Origin: Perilla frutescens
Lineage: Eukaryota > Streptophyta > Magnoliopsida > Lamiales > Lamiaceae
Assembly: GCA_026008535.1 (NCBI GenBank)
Contig: BRKX01000015.1
Location: 25,069,501-25,133,500 of the forward strand
Direction of reading: 5' to 3'
DNA: 64,000 nt
Positions within the stretch are counted from its first letter, which is position 1, and each line of letters opens with the position of its first letter. Made by a program: the position numbers and the translations under genes. A model generated the notes under the pieces. That model had not been told where the DNA came from. It was given only the letters and a program-made list of their open reading frames with translations, and did not search any database. Positions 24,290 through 36,451 of the stretch are shown one piece after another.

Positions 24290-25900
24290 AATACGTGTAA
24301 GCTCCAAAACTATATTTATTTTGGGGTGGAAGGAATATATTGAAAAAAGAAAACACATCATATGAACTGATTTAAAATAAATACGCAAAAATAAAACTTT
24401 CGTAGGATGACAAGGGAAGCCATTATCCCCTTCTGAACAGTGACATTATTGGTTATTATTGTATACTTTAGTCTTAGCATAGCACTCTTTATCTCATGAT
24501 TTTTCTCTAATTTATAATCATCTCGTCAAATCTAATAGATTAGCCACTTTAGAGTTTGTGAAATTAGTTATACATACTTTACACAATTAACTAGCTAGTG
24601 ACTTTTTTTTCGCCTTTTAGTAGAAATATGCACATAAACTATAACCAAAACGACAAACTTTTTGTTGGTGCCCTATTTACCTTTATGGACTAATTTAGGT
24701 CCTTATTCACGTTTTATTCTTGGACTCTGTCCTTTTATCTATTTATAATAATTCAGGTTTTTTTTTTTTTTTTTCAAAAAAGGATGAAATAAAAAATTGC
24801 ACGAGTTTTTAGTCAAAGTCGCAACAAATTTAAGAGGAAAAAAAATGAGAAGAAAAGGTTGTTGGCGATGAGATGAGATCGTTACTTCTACGTTGAAGTA
24901 ATATTTATATTATTCCTTGAAATACATAAAGAAGCGTGTTTGGAGATAAGGCTGATAGCATGAAATCCAGAAATCAAAGAAATGTTCATATTGGAATATA
25001 TCCGAATTGATTGGAAGTTTTATTATGACAAATTCATTTGAATTGGATAACATATCGAGTATAAAAGCATGTTCGGATTTTGATTTGAAATTGCGTGTGT
25101 GAAATGCATTATGTCTTCTATCTAGAAACGATAATGTTGGTATGATTGAAATCTCTAATTTATATATTGGTGACACAGTAGTACCACGTATTGTTTTCAT
25201 TCCGACTTTTTGTTTTTTTTGAAGTTGGGGAAGGGAAAATAATAAGTTTCGAATCCAAATTATCTCCCTTTTTACACATGAATTTTCATCGTTTGTGTGT
25301 TCTCATGGGAGAGTCATTCCGATTTTACGGTGACTGTGAAGACAAAAGGGTCGTGATTATAGTTTTCTTTCTCGTGCATCATCAATAATTCAAACAAATT
25401 ATGCTTGCGTTGTCATCCTTTTCTTCTTGTGCAGAAGATGCGTGGGGACTATATGTTTGGGGGCTTCATAATTTTTATTTTTTTTACTTTTCCGTTAGAA
25501 TTTCAGATAGTGGGGATTACTCAAGGAAAAGGATCTATTTTTTTTAATACTATTTAAATTTTAATTAAATATAGTTACGGAGAAAAGAAAAATGGGATAT
25601 GAATAGGAGGATCTCTCTTTTTTGTGGGTTCATTTTAAACATGTTTTGGTCCAAATCTAGAAGACTAGAACATTGGTGTGTGTGTGTGGGTGAGAGAGAG
25701 AATTCTTCAATTTTTTTAGTTGATCGAACTCACCAATCACCAAACTGGGAATGAAAACAAACGTTGCACGTCCATGAAAAATAAACCAGAGAAGATAAAT
25801 TGGAGGACATTTTTTGGGCATTTTGTTATAATAGGCACGTAAAAGAATATTATTTTCCCCAACTGAGCAACACTCCCAAGTTACTTAAATAATTTAACAT
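24290..25900. other. Intergenic DNA, nothing recognised
   Basis: No gene or clear transposon. Open frames at 24910-25200 (minus, 96 residues) and 25191-25388 (plus) match no family. A TG/GA dinucleotide run occurs at 25677-25700. Confidence 0.5.
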
Positions 25901-25919
25901 GCGTACCCTTCATCATAAT

Positions 25920-26456
25920 ATCATCCAGCAAATTCAAGCTGAAAGAAATTACAAATCAAAGTAGCTGAATTAATTTTCATAAACACAAAAGGATTGTACA
26001 AAATGTTGCTTGCTGCACTGTTGCAGTGGTAGTTTCAAGATTGGCTGACTAAAATGTCAGAATTTTTGGTGCAATTTCATGGCACCAAAAATAGTCAATT
26101 GAAGAAGAGGGTGTTCTTTTGAGCCAATGACACTGTTCTGATATAGCAAGTCGCATAAATTTTTAATGAAGAATCGGCCTTACCCCTTCTGACCACTTCG
26201 ATTGGGCAGTTTATGCACGTTCGAAAGTAAACCTTCTTGCCATTACAAAATCAATAAACTCGGCTGTTCTTGAATCTGCCACGAAAGAAAATGCCAAATT
26301 AAGGAACAAGAACAACCTTATGATTTTCGAGCAAACATACAAGTCAAAGATGCAGTTGTATGCTATCATATGGATATCAAAGGATGTAACTAATTGATAT
26401 TCTTGCAGATTACCGTGTACAATCATATGAATCGGGCAGTCACTAGGTTTACTTTG
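25920..26456 (-). other. Probable 3' UTR and downstream region of the ceramide synthase gene
   Basis: Follows the TGA at 26457-26459 on the minus strand. The exact polyadenylation site is not clear. The frame 26211-26426 overlaps the UTR and matches nothing. Confidence 0.4.
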
Positions 26457-29400
26457 TCAATCTTCATGCTGATCTTCATCTTCAGAATCTGCACGAGAAA
26501 CAAACAGATGTAGTTATGAAAAAAGCTACAATCTATATTCAGTGTTCTCTCTCTTTCACCTAATAAACATAGATAAGCAGCAGGAATAACCGAAGGACAA
26601 TCTAAGAGCCAGATAGACTTCTCTGAAAACAACTTATGACTTATGATTTTATTTACTGAATCCAACACATTTAGTACTTGTGCAGTCAGCAGTTGGGTTA
26701 GTAGCTAAAGTATATACGCATACCAGCTTCGGATTACGATTCATATTCACAATATGAGTCTACAATGAAATTAAATACTGATTCTCCATTTTCACTTACC
26801 AGACCTAACATCTTCACTGACACGACCCCTTTCTTGCACTTGCTTGACAAGCATCCGGTACATCAACACCCACCAGTAAATATGAAGAACAAGCAAAGAA
26901 AACAGAAGGAAATTGAAAAGGTAGTAATAGATTGGTCCCTCAACTTTGTGTTTATCCTTGTCCAAGGTCTGGACAACTTCATAGCTGCATGGTAATATTA
27001 AAATATAGAATTAAAAAAAAAAAGGCAATAAACATGCTTATGATATTCTTAAACATATCCCCAACGATGGGAACAAAGCCTTACCAATAGATGTTGATGA
27101 ACAAAATATATGTGAAAGAGTAAAAAAAAAAAAAACTGAATTTCTGCTTCGTTACAGTAAACCATATAAGCACAAGCTACTGGTAACATCATTAATATTT
27201 TAGCACTTAAGTAATAGTGTGATCGCATGCATTTTGCAGAAAGATGTATTCATGCATTCCCCGGACTTGTCAATAGAGTTCTCCTAGTTAATCAGTTGAC
27301 TTTTCCCTTTTTATGGCAAGAGGGTGAACAAAACCCATAATCTCACGTGTCTTTGTTACTACCTATGCACAAACAAACAAGGATAAGTTATATAGACATC
27401 AGTTAGTCGAGCATTATAACCTAATCTACTACAAGTAGAGAAGTAAAGGATGCTCCTATAACTACAAAATTTATCATGGAAAGTTCAATAATAACTGCTA
27501 ATGCAAATTCTATGGAAAGCATTATTCTGAGTGGACCTAGATGAATCTCAAAGATAAGATCGGAAAAAGACAAAGAGCACCTGAACTAACCTTGTGCTCC
27601 AGAGTATCCAGAATGGATAGTATATCAGACGAAGTATCACCCAGGACAACACAAAAAGAACAAACGAGAAGCTAGCCAATGCTTCTGCGCCACTGTACTT
27701 GGACATCTTCCCTACTTCAAGAAATACATCACTGGCATCATGAAGAGCTAAAACAACTGAACCAACTCGTGCAAATCTGCAACAACCAGAAACAAAGACG
27801 CATGTAGTCTCTATAGAAGTAGAATACTACAGTTTCAGTTCCATAGATTCTATATTAAGACAGACCTTAGTCTGTTGCTATTACATGTGAACATTGAGCT
27901 CAAACAAAAGACTTTCGCAGATAACAAGAAACTCTAACCTCTTAAGAAACATACCTGGCAACGTAAGATAGCACGATGAGAATAAAAGTTGCAACATGAT
28001 GGCTCATAGAGACCCCAAAGTCAGAGCGCCTCGTTTCCCAAAATATCAGAGCAAATATGGAGTATGTATAGAAACCACCAGTATACATATACAGGCCCTT
28101 CAGTTTCAGTCTGGATATAAAAGCCAATCCATGAATCACACAATCTCTTAAATGGCTTCAAAATACTTTCAGTTAAAAATCAAGCAACTCCATCAGAGGT
28201 AGCAAACATAATACTCAATATTTAAACACTCATTAGCATGACATCTTGCAGACATACTACACCAAGAAGATAGACCTGAACTGGTAAAGCAGCCTCTTAT
28301 AGATCAAGACTTCAGGGCATAGCATTTTCTCTATAATGTTTAGATGATAACAAAATGGAGAAATGGAGGGGGGAAAAACAAGAATAAGACGAAGAAGAAA
28401 GGAAACCTTACTTATATGTTTGGTCAGGCCACACTTGGTCTCCAGGCCCTACCCAAAAATATTTTGTTTTTTTAAACCAAGGCTCATTGTATGTCACAGC
28501 AAGTGCCAATATCTCAGCTGAAAGATAATAAACGCATTTCCATGCTGACTCCTTGAACTTCCCTATCTTTTTTTTCCGCTCATTTGTCTCATTTTCCACC
28601 ACTTGCATTTCCTTTCCATATATTAATCGTGTTCCAAATTTCTGCAACATATACATTCAGCCTAACTGAGTAAAGCTGCTCCAAAACTTGAGATTAATCC
28701 CCAAGGTGTAACTTGTATAGTTTTCAAGTATCAGAAGTATTTAAACGATCACAAACAAGCACAATTATGGAAGGTAATTCTGAAAAGACATGTAGAATCT
28801 TGGTGAATGCTCTACAAATGTGAATGACTAAGAAAACACACACATAATTAATTATAAATAAATCCAAAATAAAAGTCAGCTGCATATTAGGTAATTATAT
28901 ATAAATAGGTATTTTCAATGAGTTAGTAGTATACCTATAAGCATGTGGACATGGGAAATCAAGATCTTTCATGGATGACAAACAGTAAAAGATCAATGAG
29001 ACATATGTTCGATTTAATTTCAAGTTTTGAGGTAACATGAAACTTCAGTCTTTTACGCTGACAAATATTCCATGAAACAATTCCAGTATGAGAAGTTTGG
29101 AGAACGCAAACACAAGGTACTGAAAAGAACAGATTTTTAAAATCCTAGAAGATCCTTAAGCACAAACTTTTATATTTGGCCCATTGGGAGTATGATATGT
29201 TAGGCTTTACGCAATTCAAATGGTATAGTGATTCGATTCTTAATGCAAGTCCACTTCAAGCTAGTCGAAAGGGCCCAGAATAAATCTGGAACCTTAATCA
29301 TCAATCAATTGCATATAACATCGAAGATGTATGGGCTCGATTATCATTTTCAGTGAATTATAAGTGCAGCAATATGGCGCATGCTGATACAGGATGCTCG

Positions 29401-30203
29401 CTAACCAAAACAAAAAAGAAAAATGAAGATGGACTAGTTTGAAAATCAAGACCTCCAAATGACGAATCAGATAGGATGATGCATCAGCAGAGTATCATTT
29501 GAATCTAAACACAGACTTTAATTTACACCTGTGGAAATTAAGATGGTGTTTAATGAGATGAGATGATTCAAGTATTAAAACAGCTTACCTAACCTAACAC
29601 CGATAGCCAATAACAGATGAAAATTCATTTTTCCAATCACAATGAAACGCATCTCAACAAAAGGATCTTCAAATTCATGTCTCCATACCACATTATACTC
29701 CTCGACATTTTGTGCGACAAAAAATCAATCTTGATTCCTATAAACTCCATTATTAGCAAAATTTCAACACCAAGGCGCACTCAATAATCAATAACTGAAT
29801 CTACCGCTCGAGCACGGCATTTCAAATCAGTCATCTAATGATCAGCATAGGTCACAAGCCCAGCCAACATTCGTAGAAAAGTCAAACACTCACACCAGCT
29901 TCAATCAGCTAAAACAACGATCAAACTAACACTTACCCATCGCATAAAAGCACAAAAACCAATCGGGTCAATGAAAAAATCCAAGAAAAACACATCACGC
30001 TATAAACCGAAATCGGGGATCCTAAATTTAAGGGGAAAAAAACAAACTAAGTTTAACAAGATTACCTGAAAAACCAATCTGTCAAGCAAAAACCGGACCG
30101 TAGGGAAAAACAGAGCGAAAAATGGAAGAACAACAAAATCTTCATACTGCGGGTAGGATTCTTGCTCCAAATCCATGGAATTCAAAATTTGAAGAAAATC
30201 CAT
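26457..30203 (-). CDS. LOH: Ceramide synthase, LAG1/LOH family (TLC domain), six exons
   Basis: Exons in order: 30066-30203, 28412-28641, 27955-28110, 27591-27776, 26800-26984, 26457-26488. Joined length is 927 bp, 308 residues; all introns are GT-AG and in phase. Ceramide synthases join a fatty acyl-CoA to a sphingoid base in the ER membrane. The hallmark His pair is at 160-161 (SMSHH) and the acidic DASD motif at 188-191. Several hydrophobic segments fit a multi-pass TLC domain (for example 24-40, 84-96, 131-147 and 161-173). YNEPWF (97-102) and WVGPGDQ precede it. The acidic C-terminus (SEDEDQHED) is typical of plant LOH1/LOH3 proteins of about 310 residues, to which this is closest; LOH1 and LOH3 cannot be told apart here. 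The start ATG at 30201-30203 gives the usual N-terminus with no further upstream exon needed. Confidence 0.95.
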
Positions 30204-30349
30204 CTCCGGATAATTTGAGAAAGATTTAGTTAATTATTTCTACGGAATACAATCAAATTTACAGGCGTAGAATCATAGAGAATCGGTAAAACCGATTTCT
30301 TCGTTTTATTTCATAACTAGATTAAGCCTTTTGGAGCAGGGCTGCTGTG

Positions 30350-31660
30350 CTGCCTTTTGTTTTTATTTTTCTAAAGGCTGAAAATGACTGGATCTGTAAA
30401 GAAGGTGGCATCTTATTTAGTTTTTAATTGGTTATGAAAACTATTACCTTAACCACGCGTTTTGCCTTTTATTACAACAATACCATCCACTTTCTAATGT
30501 AGAATTCTCGTTGACTTCTAAATCTAAAAGGGCTTATATGTCAAATCAATCACAATCAATTTCATAAATTGGATAGGTCTTTTTAAACGTTTTAATAATA
30601 TTCAATCTTTTAATTTGCCCTAAATTTATACTCTCAGTTTTTTAGGGTTATTAGTGGTACATATGGAATAAATTTCAACGAAAAACATTGGGATATTGAA
30701 TTTCTTATAAATCTAAAGATAATTGTATTATTATTGAAAAAAATTTAAAAGTTATGTTGAATTTATAAAATAAATTAAATACTTCTTTTTATGACAAGAG
30801 CAATCCGAAATCAACCATATTTGGTAAGATTTGAATTCCAAATATTATGTCACAAGTTATACCATTTCAATGCTACTGTATATGCCATTCCCAATAATGG
30901 GACAATAATCACATACTTTTTGCTATCAGGTATGGGTAATTTTTATATTTTTTCCTCTTTTAATAATTATGCAATGGCACACCCTAATAGCACAAATACA
31001 CAAACTATGAACTCCTAGAATTAAAATTCCAAACACTAAACATTGCATTTATAGTTAGGCATTTCATTAGAAAAATAAATTAGCTATAGTTTTGTCGAAT
31101 GACTCATTGGGGGTAGCATGACATAAAAATAACACTAATTATTTAGCGTAGTAGTTGTCTAGTTGATATCATGAAATAAAATGGATATTTTTATTTATGG
31201 ATATAGAGATTTTATTAATAATTAGTTTTGTCCAGCATAATCTGATGAAGAAGGGCTTGATTCATGTGTTTGATATACATGAATTATAAACTTTACAAAT
31301 ATTATAAATATCACTAGGGTAAATTAATAGATAACACATTTTCAATTAAAAAAAAATTCATTTTGTGCTTAAATTCAGTTTACTAATTACTATAAAGTAT
31401 TAAAAAACTAAATAATGAGAATATAATTGAGCTAGGGACCATAAATTAAACATTATTGCTGATTTGTTGGCTGGGAAAAATCTATCTGACTATAAATTCT
31501 AGTATTATTTTGTGATTGTACCTTTGTTTGGTAACATAAATGTCACATTTTTCAGTGGGCTCATTTTTCAACTTTTATTGTACTTGTGGGGTTACATAAT
31601 TTTTTTATGAATAATTCTAAACACAACCAACATTTTTATTTTTCACATCCCTTAAATTAA
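30350..31660. other. Upstream region of the ceramide synthase gene and AT-rich DNA
   Basis: No unambiguous TATA box was found within 150 bp upstream of the start codon. The 75-residue frame at 30791-31018 matches no family. No repeat boundaries recognised. Confidence 0.45.
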
Positions 31661-32028
31661 TTAAAATGCAAATACTCTCTCCATTCAATAATTGCAGTAT
31701 CCTTTCAATTTTTCACACAAATTAAAGATATATATATTTAATATACTCAAAAAAATATATTACGTAAATCTTTCCTACCATGCCATTAATTATTGATTTA
31801 AAAATTTCAAAGAATATCAAATATAGTTATATTAAGAAAATAAAAATTTAATGAGTATCAATTAAAGAAAGTTGACTTTAATTTTATGACGGACAACAAA
31901 AAGAAAAAGAAGATTACATGTTTGGGATAGAAAACTAATATTTTATGTTAATATGGACACTATAGCCAGTGACTCACCTCGAGACCTACATTAATTAACC
32001 ATGAATGCATAAATATACAATATTTTAT

Positions 32029-32600
32029 CTGTTTCTCAATAAGTGTCATTTTGGATGAATGCACGCATATTAATAAAAATATTAATTAGATAATCAAATT
32101 ACTTTATACACTCTTATATAAATACATTAAATGAATTAAATATGATTATTTGAATGTATTAAATAAGAGCAAATATGAGAAAAATATGTGATTGTGTAGA
32201 ATGACACATTTTGTGAAATAAAATTAAATTAGTAGAGTGATAATTAAATATGACAAAAACTTGTATGAGACGGTCTCATACATGAGACGGATCAATGCAT
32301 GTGAGTTAATGATACTTTACCCATAAATAATGATACTTCACCCATAAATAATGATACATGTGAGTTAATGATACTTCACCCATAAATAATGATACTCACA
32401 TGCGGCTATAAATAATGATACTCACATGTGAGTTAATGATACTTCACCCATAAATAATGATCCCCGCATGTGAGTATTGACCCGTCTCATGTATGAGACG
32501 GTCTCACCCAAGTCTGCCCCATTAAATATATGTTTTAGATAGAAATAGAATAAAGGTTGAATCCATAAATTAGAGTGAAAGGACGTGTTGACTACGCCGC
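32029..32600. mobile_element. Stowaway-like MITE (family C, copy 2), right end interrupted
   Basis: Left part from CTGTTTCTCAATAAGTGTCA, with ATATTAATTAGATAATCAAA and TGTGTAGAATGACACATTTT, matches copy 1 (14320-14975) and the inverse of copy 3 (34922-35178). Before reaching its terminus it is broken at 32251 by the element 32252-32520; the outer end is hard to recognise after that. Confidence 0.7.
32252..32520. mobile_element. Mutator-like MITE with 9-bp TSD and internal GATACTTCACCC repeats
   Basis: A 269-bp element flanked by ATTAAATAT (32243-32251, 32521-32529). Ends are GACAAAAACTTGTATGAGAC and, inverted, GGGGCAGACTTGGGTGAGAC. Each subterminal part carries GAGACGGTCTCA or its complement, itself a palindrome. 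The middle holds four or more copies of GATACTTCACCCATAAATAA-like units alternating with CACATGTGAGTTAATG. It sits inside the Stowaway copy at 32029. Confidence 0.88.
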
Positions 32601-33165
32601 CAGAATAATAATTATCGAGGACTTGGAAATTCTTGGGGCAGTTGGTAAATTAAATTAAATTAATCAATAGCTAGGTAACCGAGGGCAGTAGAGTAGAGTA
32701 GAGCACCCATTAAATTAAATACTAATATTGTGGGCTTTCAGAATCGTAATGACTCGAATTAATTAATGTTGTAATTTATAGGCGCCTTAATTGCTCCCAA
32801 ATTAGAATCATGGAGTATAAAGTAAAAACAATTTTGTTTATTTGGGAGGTTCGAATCGACTGAGACATTCAACGTACTAAATCATAGAGTAGCAAAATTA
32901 AGGTAACGAGGCGGATCACATGGGGACCAATTATTCAATATTATAACCATTAATAACTTTCCTATTGCTATTTCAAAAAAACAATTTTTTACCTAATATA
33001 ATAGTTAGAGTTACGAGATTGGTATCCTTTTTTAGTTTCTCTTGTAATTTATGTTAATTGATTCTATTTTTTTACCCTTTCCGAGACTAATTTGAAATCA
33101 TTAGTTTAGGATGCACTCTACGTAGATCACGCTCATACGCAATAAGAGGCCGTATTTGGTACTTT

Positions 33166-33282
33166 TTTTTTTAATTTTTTTTTTTACTCACGCACACGAC
33201 CTGTGGTATTGAGGAGATTCGAACTCGTGACCTTTGGTCTTCGAGCAATCTCACTCCACCACTAGGCCATCCCCACCGGGAC
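33166..33282 (-). mobile_element. tRNA-derived SINE with 13-bp TSD
   Basis: On the minus strand the element opens with GGGGATGGCCTAGTGGTGG (Pol III A box TGGCCTAGTGG) and carries a B box in CACGAGTTCGAATCTCC. It then ends in an A-rich tail, read here as T runs at 33166-33185. TATTTGGTACTTT flanks it exactly (33153-33165, 33283-33295). Length about 117 bp. This is a retroposon and not a functional tRNA gene. Confidence 0.92.
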
Positions 33283-33482
33283 TATTTGGTACTTTAGGAT
33301 TCGTTTATTAGACTGTATGGTATAAAATTGAATATGCTTGAAATGAGATGCATTTTACCGTATAAGATATCAATATCATATTTATTTGAATGTATCAATA
33401 ATATAATATTTGCTTAGATGTATTAGATCTCTATAAAATTTCAATTTCTAAAATATCTTTTAATTAGTTATCATATATTGTG

Positions 33483-34424
33483 GGGCAAAGGTACAAAAAA
33501 ACATTCGAAGTATTTGTGAATTCCCGGTTAGACACTTAAAGTATGACTCGGCCCAGTTAGACACCTAAAGTTTTAAACTCAGAACATCCATGCCCCTCCG
33601 TCCACTGAGTTAAAATCGAATGTTAATGAGTTGAAACGGTGTTTATTTATGAAGCAACGGTGCACTTTTACTGCATTTACAAACCCTTAAACATAAAAAA
33701 AAAGTCTTAATTCCCAATTCCTAACTCCCCAAATCTCCCTAAATTCTTGAGAGCAGATGCAAATTCTTGAAGTTCCCATCCCTAATTCCTAATTTGAAGA
33801 AGAAATTATAGAATCCACATCATCCACTGACTCAATGGCGTCACAAAGAAGATGGGGTGCCGATTTGCAAGAAGGAACTGGATATTGCGACTGTGGTGTT
33901 CGAGTTCTTCTAACAATGAATTCGTCAAATTATTTTGGGGTTTTATAATTTTTCCATCATTTACACTAAAGAATAATATTTTTATACAAAAAGAGGCATG
34001 TATGTTTTACCTTTTGTCGAATTTGTGGGTTACATGTGCTGTCCTTGGGACCACTACTCCTCAACTTTGCACCGCGCGAAATGGAGAGTCACTTTCACCT
34101 TCAAACTTTACCAATTTTTTGGGGCTATTTGGGGGAGTTAGGAATTAGAGCTGAAAACTTCAAGATTTGGGGGAGTTAGGAATTGGGAATTAGGGTTTTT
34201 TAATGTTTAAGGGTTTGTAAATGCAGTAATCATCCATTGTTGCTTCGTAAATAAATCATGTTTCAACTCATTAACGTTCGATTTTAACTCAGTGTAACTC
34301 AGTGGACGGAGGGGCATGGATGTTCTGAGTTTAAAACTTTAGGTGTCTAACTGGGCCGAGTCATACTTTAAGTGTCTAACCGGGAATTCACAAATACTTC
34401 AGGTGTTTTTTTGTATCTTTGCCC
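33483..34424. mobile_element. Long-TIR Mutator-like element (Pack-MULE candidate) with 9-bp TSD
   Basis: A 942-bp element flanked by TATATTGTG (33474-33482, 34425-34433). Ends are GGGCAAAGGTACAAAAAAAC and, inverted, GGGCAAAGATACAAAAAAAC. Arms of about 260 bp share blocks such as TCCCGGTTAGACACTTAAAG. The unique middle (about 33760-34150) carries a gene-like fragment, listed separately. Confidence 0.92.
33835..33935 (+). pseudogene. Fragment resembling the start of a GRF-type zinc-finger protein, inside the MULE
   Basis: From ATG at 33835 the frame reads MASQRRWGADLQ, then a CDCG block and LLTMNSSN. This resembles the N-terminal half of a plant GRF-type zinc finger (C-x-C-G followed by a TS/T-N stretch). 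It stops matching after about 33 codons, and the downstream Cys and His ligands are missing. The predicted frame 33852-34148 is a different reading frame. Capture by the transposon is inferred from position. Confidence 0.45.
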
Positions 34425-34921
34425 TATATTGTGTGAATATTCTATAATAATATTTTTAATTAATATCTGCAATGTATTTTTAATAATTCTATATTATATT
34501 GTATATCTCACCTGCGGGATGTGATATGTTATAACATATAAATGGTTAACACATATCGAGCCACTTGCATAATAATGAGTTTTAAGCAAACATAATATTA
34601 TGGTGTCATAGGTATTTATCACACCCTTATACTAGTACCTAGCAAACAAACCCTTAGTAAAATGTTTTGTCCCCTTGTGATAGCTTAGTGGTAGGGTTGT
34701 GCGGGTCCGGTCCAGGACCAAATCGACGAGGTAGGACCGAATGGACCAAGCGAAATTTTTTTACGGACTGGACTGACCTAATAAAATTTTAGGACTGGAC
34801 CGAAGATTGACCGAATTTTTTTGTGTTTCTTTTTCTTCCTAAATTTTAATCTATTCTTCAATCTATTTCACACTTTACTACGATTTTTTAAGTTTATTGT
34901 TTATAAATATTACGAATATGA

Positions 34922-35178
34922 TACTCCATCCGTTTCACAATAAGTGTCATTCTAGCACTTTAATTTTGTTTCACAAAAAATGTCATCCTACACAATCGAG
35001 GTAAATTTTCACAATTTTTTCATATTTGCCTTCATTCAATGCATTCAAACAACCATATTTAACTCATTTAATGTATTCACACATAAGGGTGTATAAGTAA
35101 TGTGATTGTCCAATTAATATCTTTATTAATATGTGTGCATTCATCCAGAATGACACTTATTCAGAAACGTATGGAGTA
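34922..35178. mobile_element. Stowaway-like MITE (family C, copy 3)
   Basis: A 257-bp complete copy with ends TACTCCATCCGTTTC and, inverted, TACTCCATACGTTTC, and TA borders. It lies in the opposite orientation to the copies at 14320 and 32029. Confidence 0.88.
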
Positions 35179-35259
35179 TAATATTGCTATAAATGTGAAT
35201 ATTAATAGTAATACACTAATACATATAATTATATATATAATATTTAATATATATATATA

Positions 35260-35967
35260 CAGTAAAACCTCTATATAAGAATACTCTATATAAGAATAAC
35301 CTCCTTATAGTAATAAAAAGTTGTGGTCCCAACTTGGGACCAGTTATAAATAAGAATAACATCTACATTGTAATATTTCGGTATTTTTTTATGACCATCC
35401 TTAAGAAAGTTACCTTCATATAGTAATAAAGTGACATTAAATTTCATATATATATTTAAATATCTATATAAAATGTCTAGAACTATTTAACTACATATGT
35501 TACATTAAACTTAAGATTGTATGAAATACTTATTTAAAGTTATCTGTGGCAGTGCTTTAATTTTTTTGGGTTAATATCACACCATTTTAACTTGACGTTC
35601 GAAGTAATTAGTCAACACGATCACTTTCTTATTGAATCTAAAATATTTCCACCTTGTCCAACATGTTTGAAGCTTGTTGACACAATACTTTTTCTATTTT
35701 TTACACTATCATTATCTGAATTATCACTTTGCGCATCTTGTGTGATTCCTATGTGATGTATTCTTCGATTAGAGCACATAAAATGAATCTTATATACCTT
35801 TAAAATTCATGTTTTTAAATATTAAGGGACATTTACAAGTGTTGTATAATATATATTATTATTTTTTAAAATAATGATTTTTATATGTAAACTCTATATA
35901 AGAATAACCTCCCTATAGTAATATTTTTCTCTGGTCCTAACGATATTACTGTATAGATGTTTTACTG
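35260..35967. mobile_element. hAT-type MITE with CAGTAAAAC termini
   Basis: Ends CAGTAAAACCTCTATATA and, inverted, CAGTAAAACATCTATACA. Flanks TATATATA and TATATATT match at 7 of 8 positions. The CTCTATATAAGAATAACCTC block occurs near both ends. About 708 bp, non-coding. Confidence 0.78.
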
Positions 35968-36451
35968 TATATATTAATGTAAATTTTATTCAGTCGGTCT
36001 GGTCCGTCCGTTTTCAATTTTTCCAGGACCGGACCAACTAAAAAAATATTCGGTCCATTTAAATTAGAACCAGACCGATCGAATAGTATGTAGAAACCGA
36101 CCAAATGTCCCAATTTTCAGTCGGTATGGTTCGGTTGGTCCTTGCATAGCCCTACCTAGTAGTGGAGTTGTGTTATCTTGAAGCCAAATGTCTCAAATTC
36201 AAATCTCACTTCAGTAACGGTTATGGGTTACCCTCATAATAAAAAAAAGTGCGCATTTTGGTAAATCCCACTTCTGTGCAATAACATGCAAATCATCAGA
36301 TCAAATATAACATTTTCAGTTGGGAGAGGAGATAACATTTGTAATCGAGACCTTTTACTTTAAATAATAAGAATATACCACTTGAATATCCTCGAAAGGA
36401 CGAAAGTGACAATATTCAATTTGGAAGAATAGGGTGAGATTTTAAGACTAA

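Larger units (their letters stand above)
34692..36154. mobile_element. hAT-like non-autonomous element
   Basis: Ends TAGGGTTGTGC and, inverted, TAGGGCTATGC. Both subterminal regions are dense in GGACCGGACC-type blocks. Flanking 8-mers CTTAGTGG and CCTAGTAG match at 6 of 8 positions, compatible with an old 8-bp hAT duplication. There is no transposase. Two younger elements are nested inside (34922-35178, 35260-35967). Confidence 0.75.
34672..36250 (+). mobile_element. tRNA-derived SINE split by a hAT-like element
   Basis: The left piece (34672-34691) ends in TAGCTTAGTGG, an exact match to the Pol III A-box consensus TRGCNNAGYNGG. The right piece (36155-36250) continues TGGAGTTGTGTTATC, has a degenerate B box in AAATTCAAATCTC and ends in an A-rich tail. 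Removing 34692-36162 (element plus one TSD copy) rejoins a SINE head of normal spacing. No SINE TSD was identified. Confidence 0.6.

Noticed and set aside
24910..25200. 96-residue minus-strand frame
   Set aside because: No recognisable motif, no promoter or splice context, and AT-rich composition like its surroundings.
33166..33282. Possible tRNA gene on the minus strand (A and B boxes)
   Set aside because: It has an A-rich tail and perfect TSDs and lacks a cloverleaf acceptor pairing, so it is a SINE.
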